A stretch of 64,000 nucleotides of DNA from Paracoccus cavernae (GTDB lineage: Bacteria > Pseudomonadota > Alphaproteobacteria > Rhodobacterales > Rhodobacteraceae): contig JAUFRC010000001.1 of NCBI GenBank assembly GCA_030410095.1, positions 1,624,501 to 1,688,500 on the forward strand. Direction: 5' to 3'. Positions 30,837 to 40,679 of this stretch are shown piece after piece. The notes below the pieces were generated by a model that saw only the letters and a program-made list of their open reading frames with translations, was not told the origin of the DNA and did not search any database. Within the stretch, counting starts at the first letter, position 1, and every line of letters begins with the position of its first letter. Made by a program: the position numbers and the translations under genes.

Positions 30837-32641
30837 ATGCTCGACCAACACTCACCCCAAAGCCAGCTTGCCGCGCTGGTTGGCCAACTCAATGACGCGC
30901 TTGTGGCCCAAGATGCCGACCGCGTCGCGGGCTCTTCCTCGACGACAGCTATTGGCGCGATCTGGCCGCTTTCACGTGGAACCTGAAGACCAGCGAAGGC
31001 CCTGCCCAGATCCGCGACATGGCAAAGGCGCAGCTGTCCCATATCAAGCCGCAGTCGATCGCGCTTGACCCCAAGGAGAGCGTCTCCGAGGGCGGGGGCG
31101 TCACCGAAGGCTGGCTGGTTCTGGAAACCGAAACCGGCCGCGGTGTCGGCCATATCCGCATGAAGGACGGCAAGATCTGGACGCTGCTCACCACGCTCCA
31201 CGAGCTGAAGGGCCATGAGGAACCGCGCGGCCTGCGCCGTCCGATGGGCGCCGAACACGGCCATGACCCCGAGCGCAAGACGTGGAAGGAAAAGCGCGCG
31301 GACGAGGCCGCGACCCTCGGCTTCACCGAACAGCCCTATGTCTTGGTGATCGGCGGCGGTCAGGGCGGCATCGCGCTTGGCGCGCGTCTGCGCCAATTGG
31401 GCGTGCCCGCGATCATCGTCGACAAACATCCGCGTCCGGGCGATCAGTGGAGGAACCGCTACAAATCGCTCTGCCTGCATGATCCGGTCTGGTACGACCA
31501 CCTGCCCTATATCCCCTTCCCCGACAACTGGCCGGTCTTTGCGCCCAAGGACAAGGTCGGCGATTGGCTGGAGATGTATACCAAGGTCATGGAGCTGAAT
31601 TACTGGTCCTCGACCACCGCCAAATCCGCGAAATACGACGAGGCCAAGAAGGAATGGACAGTCGTCCTTGAACGCGACGGGCGCGAGATCACCCTTCACC
31701 CGAAACAGCTGGTGCTGGCGACCGGCATGTCGGGCAAGGCTAATGTCCCAGACATTCCCGGTCAGGACATCTTCAGGGGCGAGCAGCAGCATTCCAGCCA
31801 GCACCCCGGCCCCGATGCTTACCGCGGCAAGAAGGTCGTGGTGATCGGCGCGAACAACTCGGCCCACGACATTTGCGCGGCGCTTTGGGAAGGGGGCGCG
31901 GATGTGACGATGATCCAGCGCTCCTCGACCCATATCGTGAAATCCGACAGTCTGATGGATATCGGTCTGGGCGATCTCTATTCGGAAAAGGCGCTGGCCA
32001 ACGGTATCACAACCGACAAGGCCGATATGATTTTCGCATCCCTGCCCTATGCGATCATGGCCGATTTTCAGGTGCCGGTTTACAACGCCATCCGCGAGCG
32101 CGACGCCGATTTCTACAAGGCGCTGGAAGGCGCGGGCTTCATGCTGGATTTCGGCGACGACGACAGCGGGTTGTTCATGAAATACCTGCGCCGCGGCTCG
32201 GGCTATTACATCGACGTAGGCGCTTGCGATCTGATCATCGACGGCTCGATCAAGCTGAAATCGGGCGTCGGGATCGAGCGTCTGACCGAAACCGGCGTTC
32301 TGCTGGATGACGGGACCGAACTGCCCGCCGATCTGGTGGTCTATGCCACGGGCTATGGGTCCATGAACGGCTGGGCGGCGGATCTGATCAGCCAGGAGGT
32401 CGCGGACAAGGTCGGGAAATGCTGGGGCCTTGGTTCCGACACGACCAAAGACCCCGGCCCTTGGGAGGGCGAGCAGCGCAATATGTGGAAACCCACCCAG
32501 CAGGAAGGCCTGTGGTTCCACGGCGGAAACCTGCACCAGTCGCGCCATTATTCGCGCTATCTGTCCTTGCAGCTGAAAGCGCGGCTCGAGGGGATCGAGA
32601 CGCAGGTCTACGGCATGACCAAGCCCCATCACCTGCGCTGA
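30837..32641 (+). CDS. NTF2-like/flavin-containing monooxygenase (frame broken once)
   Basis: An N-terminal NTF2-like domain of about 140 residues (VAGLFLDDSYWRDLAAFTWN after repair) precedes an FMO module. FAD loop VIGGGQGGIALGA, FMO signature FRGEQQHSSQH, NADPH loop VIGANNSAHDICAAL and late VVYATGYG are present in order. It is predicted to oxygenate a soft nucleophile or ketone using NADPH and FAD. ATG 30837 follows GGGAGGA. A break at about 30931 fits a lost G (GCGGGCTC). The restored protein is 601 residues. It is monocistronic with a strong terminator; the substrate is unknown. Confidence 0.88.
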
Positions 32642-32661
32642 AACCCGCCCCTGAAAACGCG

Positions 32662-32687
32662 AAAGGCCGGAGATCCTCCGGCCTTTT
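32662..32687 (+). terminator. Terminator of the flavin monooxygenase gene
   Basis: AAAGGCCGGAG (32662-32672) and CTCCGGCCTTTT (32676-32687) form a perfect stem with a three-base loop and end in a T run. The A-rich 5' side means it could also serve the convergent bioY. Confidence 0.9.
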
Positions 32688-32707
32688 CCATGCGCGATGA
32701 CGGCTCC

Positions 32708-33265
32708 TTACGCGCGCCCCTCCGCGCGAGAGGTCACGACCGAGGGGCGCAGTTTCAGCAGCGTCTGGGTGATCAGCCCCGCCAGAACCGCCTTGATCGC
32801 GTCCCCCGCAAGGAACGGCAGCGTCAGTAGATAGGCCTGAGCGAAGCTTTTTCCCAGAATGATCGCCATGCCTGCCGCGCCGAAAACCGAAAAAAGCAGC
32901 ACCGGACCAAGGATCGCACCCGCAAAAGCCGAGACGCTGACCGGCACCTTGCGCCAATGCTCGACCACCAGCCCCGCGACAAAGGCCGCAAAGGGAAAGC
33001 CGATGATATAGCCCGCCGTCGGACCTGCCAGAACGCCCAAGCCCCCGCGCCCGCCCGAGAATATCGGCAGGCCGATCAGGCCGAGGACCACGAACAAAAG
33101 CACCGCCAGAAAGCCGCGTTTCGCGCCCAGCACCGTTCCCGCCAGCGCGACCCCCAAGGTCTGCAACGTGATCGGCACGCCCGAAATCAGGTCGATCCGC
33201 GGCATCATCCCCAGAACGGCGATCAATGCGGCAAACAGGGCGATATGGGCGATACTGCGTTCCAT
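32708..33265 (-). CDS. bioY: Biotin transporter substrate-binding subunit BioY
   Basis: BioY is the S-component of the energy-coupling factor biotin transporter. The intact 185-residue membrane protein has six predicted helices. Family sequences are RIDLISGVPITLQTLGVALAG and GPTAGYIIGFPFAA. The start at MERSIAHIALF is preferred because GAGGAAAG lies just upstream; a GTG at 33304 overlapping the bioN stop is an alternative. It is last of bioMNY. Confidence 0.92.
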   Translation of the reverse strand: MERSIAHIALFAALIAVLGMMPRIDLISGVPITLQTLGVALAGTVLGAKRGFLAVLLFVVLGLIGLPIFSGGRGGLGVLAGPTAGYIIGFPFAAFVAGLVVEHWRKVPVSVSAFAGAILGPVLLFSVFGAAGMAIILGKSFAQAYLLTLPFLAGDAIKAVLAGLITQTLLKLRPSVVTSRAEGRA

Positions 33266-33300
33266 CAGGCTTTCCTCGGGCGGGATCCGCGCACTGCGAA

Positions 33301-33909
33301 TCACTTGTGGCGGGGCGAGATGCCGCCGCGTGCGCGCAAGGCTTCCGCGACCTGATCGGCCTCGTCAAGCGCCGAGAGCGTCAGCGGAAGCGCGGTCCGC
33401 CAGCCCGGACGGCGATGCGAACGTGCGCGCCATGCCATCGCGATCCCGCGCTGCCGCTCCAGCAAAAGCGGCGCGAAGCGGATGACCAAAGCCATCGCCA
33501 AAGCCACCGCGCGCGGATCAAGCCCGAGGCGGCGGAGCGGCGAAAGCAGCCGCTCGATCACCGCGATCATCTCGGAGAGGGAGGTGGTCAGCGTCACCAG
33601 ATTGGCTGCGGCAACCGCCAGCATCATGCGTAGGATCAACAGGCCGCCCAGCGCCAAGGTCCCGCCAAAAGCGTGCCAGACCGCGAGCACGAGAACAAAG
33701 GGCCACAAGGGCAGCAAGGCCCGCAGCCCCGCCCGCGCCAGATCACGCCCGAGCGCGAGGTAGATCCCCGCCAAGGCCAACGCCGCCAAGGCCAGACCGG
33801 CCGGCGGCAGGCGGAAAAGCAAGAGCGAGGCCGCCGCCAGCAGCGCCAGCTTGACGCCCGCGGGCCAACGGTGAAGTACCGTCCTACGCGGATGGGTCAG
33901 GGTCAGCAT
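33301..33909 (-). CDS. bioN: Biotin ECF transporter transmembrane protein BioN
   Basis: BioN is the T-component that couples BioM to BioY. The intact 202-residue protein has several hydrophobic helices, then the cytoplasmic coupling helix region with the family's Ala-Arg-Gly pair pattern (AMAWRARSH and AEALRARGG near residues 160 and 190). It overlaps the bioM stop by 26 bases and lies 35 bases upstream of the bioY start. Confidence 0.9.
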   Translation of the reverse strand: MLTLTHPRRTVLHRWPAGVKLALLAAASLLLFRLPPAGLALAALALAGIYLALGRDLARAGLRALLPLWPFVLVLAVWHAFGGTLALGGLLILRMMLAVAAANLVTLTTSLSEMIAVIERLLSPLRRLGLDPRAVALAMALVIRFAPLLLERQRGIAMAWRARSHRRPGWRTALPLTLSALDEADQVAEALRARGGISPRHK

Positions 33910-34618
33910 CAAGCGCCCCCAGCTCGGCCATCGCCGCATGAAACTGCGGCAGGATCAGCGCGGGCGGGCCATCGGCCGCAACCAGACCGCGATCGATCCA
34001 GATCACGCGATCGACGCTTTCGGCATGGATCGGATCATGGGTGATGGTGATCAGCCGCTGCTTGAGCCGCCCGAGCTGACGTGCAAGCCGCAGGCGCGTC
34101 GGCAGATCCAGCGCGGCAAAAGGCTCGTCGAGCAGAATGGTGCGCGGCGCCATCAGCAAGATCGCCTGAAGGCAAAGCCACTGTTTCTGGCCGTGGCTCA
34201 GCGTATGGACGAGCCGGTCGTGCCAATCGCTGCGCCCCTCCTGCTCGAGATGCGCCCTGACCTGTGCCGCCGCATCGGCCGCATTCACGCCCTGCTGGCG
34301 CAGCCCGAAGGCAAGCTCTTCGTGAACGGTCGGGAAGATGATCTGGTGGTCGGGATTCTGGAAGAGAATGCCGATCGCCGCCAGCATCCCCTCGCGCTCC
34401 TTGACCGGATCGAGCCCGCTGATACGGACCTGCCCGCGGGCAGCCCCCACCAAACCGGCGGCAAGCCGGAGAAAGGTGGATTTCCCTGCCCCGTTGCAGC
34501 CGATGACGGCAATGCGCGCCTCGCGAATATCGAGCGTGATCGGGCCGAGCAGACGCTGGCCGTTCTGCTGCACCTCCGCAGCCTCGAAAATCAGGGAATC
34601 GTCGCGCCACTCGCTCAT
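33884..34618 (-). CDS. bioM: Biotin ECF transporter ATPase BioM
   Basis: BioM is the ABC ATPase (A-component) of BioMNY. Motifs are Walker A GCNGAGKST, Q-loop FQNPDHQII, signature LSHGQKQWL (variant of LSGGQ), Walker B TILLDEPFAAL and switch His ITHDPI. The start at MSEWRDDSLIF gives 244 residues; longer readings upstream are unsupported. It is first of the bioMNY operon, divergent from the GST gene. I saw no BioR-like box in front of it. Confidence 0.92.
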   Translation of the reverse strand: MSEWRDDSLIFEAAEVQQNGQRLLGPITLDIREARIAVIGCNGAGKSTFLRLAAGLVGAARGQVRISGLDPVKEREGMLAAIGILFQNPDHQIIFPTVHEELAFGLRQQGVNAADAAAQVRAHLEQEGRSDWHDRLVHTLSHGQKQWLCLQAILLMAPRTILLDEPFAALDLPTRLRLARQLGRLKQRLITITHDPIHAESVDRVIWIDRGLVAADGPPALILPQFHAAMAELGALDADPDPSA

Positions 34619-35095
34619 ATGGGAAAGATTTAGCCCCGCCGCCGCCAAGATGCAAAAGGGAGTTCGCCTTGATTCTCCGCGACTTTCCCGTTTTCCGACA
34701 AATATCCTTCTGCCGTTGCGCAAGGCCGCGTGCCGGCCACGGCGCAATCACGACCGGATCGGGGGCAGGCATGCCTCGCCCCCGCACTTCTCCGTGCTTC
34801 ACCATCGCGTCCCCTTTGTCCGCAAATCCGCGCACGCCCTTGCCTCAAACCCTCCCCCACCCTAACGCAGACATGTTAAGCAATTGATAACAAAAAGCCT
34901 CTTTCACGGTCCCGCTGCCGGCCTGCCGGAAAGCCCCTCCACGATTGCGCCGATCCGCCTGCGATCACGCCTAAGCCGCTGTTTCCTTGCGCTCCGATCG
35001 GGTCGGGCGCAGCGCCGCAGGGCTGGTCAAACCCATCCCGACTTTGCATGATGCCGCGGGATCCACCCTTGCGGTGAAACTTTGAAGGACTTGTC
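34619..35095. other. Divergent intergenic region between bioM and the GST gene
   Basis: These 477 bases hold no supported gene. The only visible structure is an A/T-rich imperfect palindrome at 34875-34891 (GTTA...TAAC arms around CAATTG). No clear sigma-70 pair, BioR-like box or RNA motif was found. The GST ribosome site GAAGGAC lies at the right edge. Confidence 0.5.
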
Positions 35096-35725
35096 ATGAT
35101 CACGCTTTTCTACGCGCCTGGCGCATGCTCTCTCGCACCCCACATCGTTCTGGAATGGATCGGTGCCCCCTATAAAGCCGTGAAAACCGCGATCGGCTCG
35201 CCCGAGCTTCTCGCCCTGAACCCCGCAGGCGCCGTTCCGGCGATCAGCGAGGAGGACGGCTGGCACCTGACCCAGGCTTCGGCCATTCTCGACTATATCA
35301 CCCAGCTCCACCCCGAGGCCGATCTGGCCGGCGGCAGCAGCCCGCGCGAAAAGGCCGAGGCGCATAAATGGAGCGCCTTCCTGACCAGCGACGTCCATGC
35401 CTCCTTCTGGCCGATCTTCATGCCCGACCGCTACAGCACCGATGCCGAGAAGAAGGCGCAAGATCAGGTCGTCGAGGCCGGCAAGATCATGGCCGCCAAG
35501 AAATTCACCATCCTGAACGCCCATATGGAAGGGCGCGACTGGATCCTTGGCGAAGGCCGCGGCAAGCCCTCGTATCTGGACGCCTATGCCTTCCCGATGC
35601 TGCGTTGGGGTGCCTCGAAACTGCCCGAGGGCCTCAAGCCCTGGCCGAACCTGCTCGAGCTGACCAAGCGCCTCTATGCCGATCCGGCTGTCGACCGCGT
35701 TCTGGCCGTCGAAGCAACCGCCTGA
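35096..35725 (+). CDS. Glutathione S-transferase, bacterial beta-like
   Basis: The intact 209-residue protein has an N-terminal thioredoxin-like domain with FYAPGACSLAPHIVLEW (the Cys typical of bacterial beta GSTs), ALNPAGAVPAI and QASAILDYI (glutathione-binding), then an all-helical C-terminal domain. It would conjugate or exchange glutathione; the substrate is unknown. It stands alone between bioM and bioB, closed by its own strong terminator, so it is not part of the bio operon. Confidence 0.92.
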   Translation: MITLFYAPGACSLAPHIVLEWIGAPYKAVKTAIGSPELLALNPAGAVPAISEEDGWHLTQASAILDYITQLHPEADLAGGSSPREKAEAHKWSAFLTSDVHASFWPIFMPDRYSTDAEKKAQDQVVEAGKIMAAKKFTILNAHMEGRDWILGEGRGKPSYLDAYAFPMLRWGASKLPEGLKPWPNLLELTKRLYADPAVDRVLAVEATA

Positions 35726-35761
35726 TCACAGGCGAGGAACCACCGCCCGCTCAGGGCAGCG

Positions 35762-35787
35762 AAGAAGGGCCGAAAGGCCCTTCTTTT
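35762..35787 (+). terminator. Terminator of the GST gene
   Basis: AAGAAGGGCC (35762-35771) and GGCCCTTCTTTTT (from 35775) form a perfect stem with a short loop and a T tail. It separates the GST gene from the bio operon. Confidence 0.92.
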
Positions 35788-35836
35788 TGTTTCGCGCCCA
35801 CGTCGCCCGCTTGCGGTCGCCCGACGCATCGCAATT

Positions 35837-35846
35837 TTATCTATTA
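35837..35846 (+). promoter_or_regulatory. BioR-like operator 1 upstream of bioB
   Basis: TTATCTATTA matches the alphaproteobacterial BioR consensus TTATMKATAA at nine of ten positions. It lies 93 bases before the bioB ATG, in the A/T-rich promoter region. Confidence 0.65.
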
Positions 35847-35888
35847 TTTACCAAAACATCATTTCCGTTTCCCAAATCCTCCCGCTTT

Positions 35889-35898
35889 TTATAGACAA
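35889..35898 (+). promoter_or_regulatory. BioR-like operator 2 upstream of bioB
   Basis: TTATAGACAA matches the BioR consensus TTATMKATAA at nine of ten positions. It lies 52 bases downstream of operator 1 and 41 bases before the bioB ATG. Paired sites are common in BioR control. Confidence 0.65.
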
Positions 35899-35938
35899 TC
35901 CTTGTTGATTCCGACGAAACAGAGCACGGGGCAGTAAA

Positions 35939-36946
35939 ATGGATCAGACGGCAGCAGAAATTATCTACAATCTGCCATTTATGGAGCTTCTAAATCGCGC
36001 CCATCAGACCCATCGCGCGCATTTCGACCCCAACTACGTCCAGCGCTCCAAGCTTTTGTCGATCAAGACCGGAGGCTGCCCCGAAGATTGTGCCTATTGC
36101 TCGCAATCGGCGCGCAACGGCTCGCAGCTTTCGGCCTCCAAGCTGCTCGAAGTCCAGCGCGTCATCGCCGAGGCCCGCGCCGCGCGCGATCAGGGGGCGA
36201 CGCGCTATTGCATGGGCGCGGCCTGGCGCTCGCCCAAGGAGCGCGACATGCCCGCGATCATCGCGATGGTCCAAGGCGTCAAAGCCCTCGGGATGGAGAC
36301 CTGCATGACGCTCGGCATGCTCGACGCGGAGCAGACCCTCGCGCTGAAAGAAGCGGGGCTCGATTATTACAACCACAATATCGACACGTCGGAACGCTTT
36401 TACCCCGAGGTCATCACAACGCGCAGTTTCGCCGACCGGATCGAGACGCTGGAGCGGGTGCGCGAGGCGGGGATCAATGTCTGCTCGGGCGGCATTCTGG
36501 GTATGGGCGAGACGGCGGAGGACCGCATCTCGATGCTGGTGACGCTCGCCAACCTGCCCGAGCCGCCGCAATCGGTGCCGATCAACATGCTGATGCCGAT
36601 GGCCGATACGCCGATGGCCGATGTCGCGCCGCTCGATCCTTTCGACTTTCTGCGCAGCATCGCGCTGGCGCGGATCCTGATGCCCAGATCCCATGTCCGC
36701 CTCTCCGCCGGCCGCAGCAAGATGAGCGACGAGATGCAGGCCCTGTGCTTCTTTGCCGGCGCCAATTCGATCTTCGTCGGCGACACGCTTCTGACCGCCG
36801 ACAACCCCGAGGAGGACCGCGACGCACGGCTCTTCGCGCGGCTGGGTCTTCATAGCGGCGAGGGCCTTCCGGCAGATCCCGCGAAAACCGCTGCCGCAAC
36901 CGCGAAGGCCAAGCGCGCAAACCGCCCCGTCCCAATCCTGACATGA
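35939..36946 (+). CDS. bioB: Biotin synthase BioB
   Basis: BioB is a radical-SAM enzyme that inserts sulfur into dethiobiotin. The intact 335-residue protein carries [13 protein letters not shown], the CxxxCxxC motif that binds the radical-SAM 4Fe-4S cluster, near residues 47-59. [20 protein letters not shown] and VRLSAGR are further conserved stretches around the 2Fe-2S/substrate site. It is first of the operon bioBFDAGC, behind two BioR-like boxes. It ends in an ATGA overlap with bioF. Confidence 0.97.
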   Translation: MDQTAAEIIYNLPFMELLNRAHQTHRAHFDPNYVQRSKLLSIKTGGCPEDCAYCSQSARNGSQLSASKLLEVQRVIAEARAARDQGATRYCMGAAWRSPKERDMPAIIAMVQGVKALGMETCMTLGMLDAEQTLALKEAGLDYYNHNIDTSERFYPEVITTRSFADRIETLERVREAGINVCSGGILGMGETAEDRISMLVTLANLPEPPQSVPINMLMPMADTPMADVAPLDPFDFLRSIALARILMPRSHVRLSAGRSKMSDEMQALCFFAGANSIFVGDTLLTADNPEEDRDARLFARLGLHSGEGLPADPAKTAAATAKAKRANRPVPILT

Positions 36947-38065
36947 GCCGCTTTCCGGCCCATCAGGCCCAGCTTGCCGCGCTTGAGGCGCGCGGGCGGA
37001 CGCGGGCCCTTTCCCCGCGCAGGGGCTCGACTTCGCCTCGAACGACTATCTCGGGCTTGCTGGGTCGGAGCTGCTGCGCGACGCCGCGCATCAGGCGCTG
37101 GCGCGCGGGGTACCGCTTGGTGCGGGGGCTCGCGGCTCCTGCGCGGCAACCATCCCGAATTCGAGGCTCTCGAAACCGAGGCCGCCGCCTTCTTCGCAAG
37201 CGGGGCCGCCTTGTTCATGGGCGGCGGGTTTCAGGGCAATCTCGCGCTTTTCGCGAGCCTGCCCCGCGCCGGCGATCTGGTGCTGCACGACGCGCTCATC
37301 CATGCCAGCGCCCATGACGGGCTGCGCCATTCACGCGCCGAGCACCGCCCCTTTCGCCACAACGACGCCGCCGATGCGCGCGCGGTCCTGCAGGGCTGGC
37401 GGCGCGCGGGCGGCACGGGGCGGATCTGGATCGCTGTCGAAAGCCTCTATTCGATGGATGGCGATTTCGCGCCGCTGGATGCGCTGGCCGATCTCGCGCG
37501 CGAAAACGATGCGGTGCTGGTCGTGGACGAGGCCCATGCCACCGGACTCTACGGACATCAGGGGCGCGGCCTGTCGCATGCAATCGACGATGTCGCGCTG
37601 ATCGCGCTGCATACCTGCGGCAAGGCCCTCGGAGTTTCGGGGGCGCTGATCACGGCCGACAAGGTCGTGATCGACTGCCTGATAAACCGCGCGCGGCCGT
37701 TCATCTATGCGACTGCGCCCTCGCCCCTCAATGCGGCGCTGGTCCGCGCGAGCCTAGCCGCCCTGCAGGAGCGCCCCGCTCTGATCGCCCGAGCGGGCGC
37801 GTTGCGCGCCCATGCCGCAAAAGAGGCGCGCGACCTATGCGGCCTCGATCCCGCGCCGAGCCAGATCATCCCCCTGCCCGTCGGCGACGATCACGAGGCG
37901 CTTACGCTGGCCGCCCACCTGCAGGCCGCGGGTTTCGACATCCGCGCGATCCGCCCGCCCACCGTACCAAAGGGGACGGCACGGCTGCGCATTTCGATCA
38001 CCGGATCGCTTGACCCCGCCGCGATCACCGCGGCTTTCCGCACAATCGCCGCGACAAGGAGCTGA
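36943..38065 (+). CDS. bioF: 8-amino-7-oxononanoate synthase BioF (frame broken)
   Basis: BioF is a PLP enzyme of the alpha-oxoamine synthase family that condenses pimeloyl-ACP with alanine. [37 protein letters not shown] and [12 protein letters not shown] (near the PLP lysine) are present in order. Two breaks near 37018 and 37118 each fit one lost base; the restored length is about 374 residues. AAGGAG near its end is the bioD ribosome site, with one base between stop and the bioD ATG. Confidence 0.92.
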
Positions 38066-38066
38066 C

Positions 38067-38704
38067 ATGCCCGCAATCATCGTCACCGGAACCGATACCG
38101 GCATCGGCAAAACCCTCTTCAGCGCGGGGCTGACCCAGGCGCTGAAAGCGCGATATTGGAAGCCCGTCCAATCGGGCCTCGACGAGGAAACCGACAGCGA
38201 AACCGTCGCCCGTTTGACGGGACGCCCCGTCTTGCCCGAGGCCTACCGCCTGGCCTTGCCTGCCTCGCCGCACCTGTCCGCGCGGATGGAAGGCACCGTG
38301 ATCGAACCCGCGCGCCTCGCCATTCCGCCCCATTCCGGCCCTCTGGTGATCGAGGCGGCGGGCGGGCTGATGGTGCCGCTTGCGCCTGATCTGCTTTACA
38401 TCGACCAGATCGCGGCATGGCGCGCACCGGCCGTCCTTTGCGCGCGTACGAGCCTCGGGACGATCAACCATACGCTGCTGTCGCTCGAGGCCCTGAAGGC
38501 GCGCGACGTGCCGGTTCTGGGGTGGTCTTCGTCGGCATCGCCCATCCCGAAAACGAGCGCATCATCCCCGCGCTCGGCAAAACGCGGCGGCTGGGCCGGA
38601 TCGATCCGCTGGCGACGATCACCGCGCAAAGCCTTGCCAAGGCCATGACCGGGATCGATCTGGCGCCCGTCAAAGCCGCGCTGGCCGATGGGGCCGCCGC
38701 ATGA
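38067..38704 (+). CDS. bioD: Dethiobiotin synthetase BioD (frame broken once)
   Basis: BioD closes the ureido ring of dethiobiotin from DAPA, CO2 and [12 protein letters not shown] is the Walker A motif (residues 8-16), followed by YWKPVQSGL and [11 protein letters not shown] break at about 38520 fits one lost G (CTGGGGTGG), restoring [20 protein letters not shown]. About 212 residues. It ends in an ATGA overlap with bioA. Confidence 0.92.
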
Positions 38705-40062
38705 GCGCCCCCTCGCCGCCCTGCCTCGACCCGCCGCACCCGAGGAGTCCGCGTCGGGCGCGCTCGCCCCCGTGACCTCACCCCCGAGGAATTCGACCGC
38801 CGCCATCTCTGGCACCCCTATGACAGCCCGCGCGCTCCCGCGCCCGTCCACCGCATCGCCCGTGCCGAGGGGATCATGCTGCATCTGGCCGACGGCGGCC
38901 GGATGATCGATGCGATGTCGTCATGGTGGTGCGCGATCCACGGCCATGCCCATCCCGCGATCCGCCAAGCCATGCACGCCCAGATCGAGCGCATGCCCCA
39001 TGTCATGTTCGGCGGGCTGACCCATGATCCGGCGATCGAACTCGGGCGGGCACTGGTCGCGCTTTTGCCGCCGGGCCTCGACCGGATTTTCTACTCTGAC
39101 AGCGGCTCTGTCGCGGTCGAGGTGGCCCTGAAAATGGCGCTTCAAGCCCAGCTCGCGCGCGGCGAGCGCCGCCGCACCGGCTTTGCCACCATTCGCGGCG
39201 GCTATCACGGCGATACATGGAAGGCGATGAGCCTCTGCGATCCGGTCACCGGCATGCATGGCCATTTCGGCTCCGCGATCCGTGTCGAGCATTTCCTGCC
39301 CGCGCCGCCGGTGGACTTTCACGAGGTCTGGCCGCCCGACCCCGCCCACAACGGTCTGGCCGAAATCGAGGCGCTGTTTTCGCGCAAGGCGCACGAGATC
39401 GCGGGCTTCATCCTCGAGCCTGTGGTGCAAGGCGCGGGCGGCATGCGCTTTTACCATCCCGCCTATCTGCGCGGGTTGCGGGACTTGTGCGACCGCTACG
39501 GCATCCTTCTGATCTTCGACGAAATCGCCACCGGCTTCGGCCGCACGGGGCGGATGTTCGCGATGGATCACGTACAGGTCACGCCCGATATCCTGTGCCT
39601 CGGCAAGGCGCTGACCGGTGGCCATATCACTTTTGCCGCGACCATCGCGACGGGGCTGTCGCCGAAAGCATCGCCTCGGCCGCACCCGGAATCTTCATGC
39701 ATGGCCCGACGTTCATGGGCAACCCTCTGGCCTGCGCCGCCGCCTGCGCAAGCCTTGCGCTGCTCGGGCAGGGAGATTGGCGCAAGGATGTCGCGCGGAT
39801 AGAGGCGCAGCTTGCGGAGGAGCTCGCCCCCGCCCGCAAGATCGCAGGTGTCGCCGATCTGCGCGTTCTGGGTGCAATCGGCGTAATCGAGATGGATCAT
39901 CCGGTCGACACCGCCAAGGTCCATGCCGCCGCGCCGCGCATCGGCGTCTACCTGCGCCCCTTCGGGCGGCTGCTCTATACCATGCCGCCCTATGTCACCG
40001 GCGCGAAGGATCTGTCGCGCATCACCTCGGCCATGCTCGCGCTTCTCGGCGAGGGGATATGA
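38701..40062 (+). CDS. bioA: Adenosylmethionine-8-amino-7-oxononanoate aminotransferase BioA (frame broken)
   Basis: BioA is the PLP aminotransferase that uses SAM to make [63 protein letters not shown] and [13 protein letters not shown] match the family; the PLP lysine is in [12 protein letters not shown] 38701 overlaps the bioD stop (ATGA). Losing one C near 38710 and one near 38785 explains the messy N-terminus and restores [13 protein letters not shown]...[14 protein letters not shown] third break lies near 39662. About 454 residues. A GTG at 38772 is a possible alternative start. Confidence 0.9.
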
Positions 40063-40679
40063 GGGCGCGCTGGCTCAGACGCGAGGGCGCGGAGGGACTC
40101 GTCGTGATCTTCGGCGGCTGGTCCTTGGGGCCTGCCCCCTTTGCCCATCTCTCGGGCGCGCAGGATGTGCTTTTCCTCGACGATTGGCGCGAGGTCCCGC
40201 CGGATTTGGCCCTGCCGCAGGGCTACCGCGAGCGGGTCCTTCTGGCCTTCAGCTTCGGCGTTGCGGCCGCCGGTCACTGGCTGGCGCAGGCCGGACGGGA
40301 TCCCTTCACCCGCAAGGTCGCGGTCAACGGCACGCTTGCCCCCGCCTGCCCGCGACACGGCATCGCGCCCGAACAGGTGCGCGCCACGGCCGACCAGCTC
40401 TCGCCCCAAAGCCTCGCGCGTTTTGCCGCGCGCGCCGGAGCCGCGCCGCCCGAGGCACCCGATCTCGATGCGTTGCGGAGCGAGCTCCACGCCACGCTTG
40501 ATCGTGGTGCCGCGCCCGAGACGCGCTTCGACCGGATCCTGATCTCAAGGCGCGACCGGATCTTCCCGCCAAGCGCCATGTATCGGGCGTGGCAGTCCCA
40601 AGCGGCCGCAATCCGCGACATCGACGCCCCGCATTGCCCTTTCGCGCGATGGTCGAATTGGGCGGAGATCGCGGAATGA
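40059..40679 (+). CDS. bioG: Pimeloyl-ACP methyl ester esterase BioG (DUF452)
   Basis: The 206-residue intact alpha/beta-hydrolase-like protein has the nucleophile loop GGWSLGP near residue 21, where the Ser replaces the usual GxSxG context. BioG-type esterases remove the methyl group from pimeloyl-ACP methyl ester and pair with BioC. It lies between bioA and bioC in ATGA overlaps on both sides, which supports the role strongly. Confidence 0.85.
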   Translation: MRARWLRREGAEGLVVIFGGWSLGPAPFAHLSGAQDVLFLDDWREVPPDLALPQGYRERVLLAFSFGVAAAGHWLAQAGRDPFTRKVAVNGTLAPACPRHGIAPEQVRATADQLSPQSLARFAARAGAAPPEAPDLDALRSELHATLDRGAAPETRFDRILISRRDRIFPPSAMYRAWQSQAAAIRDIDAPHCPFARWSNWAEIAE

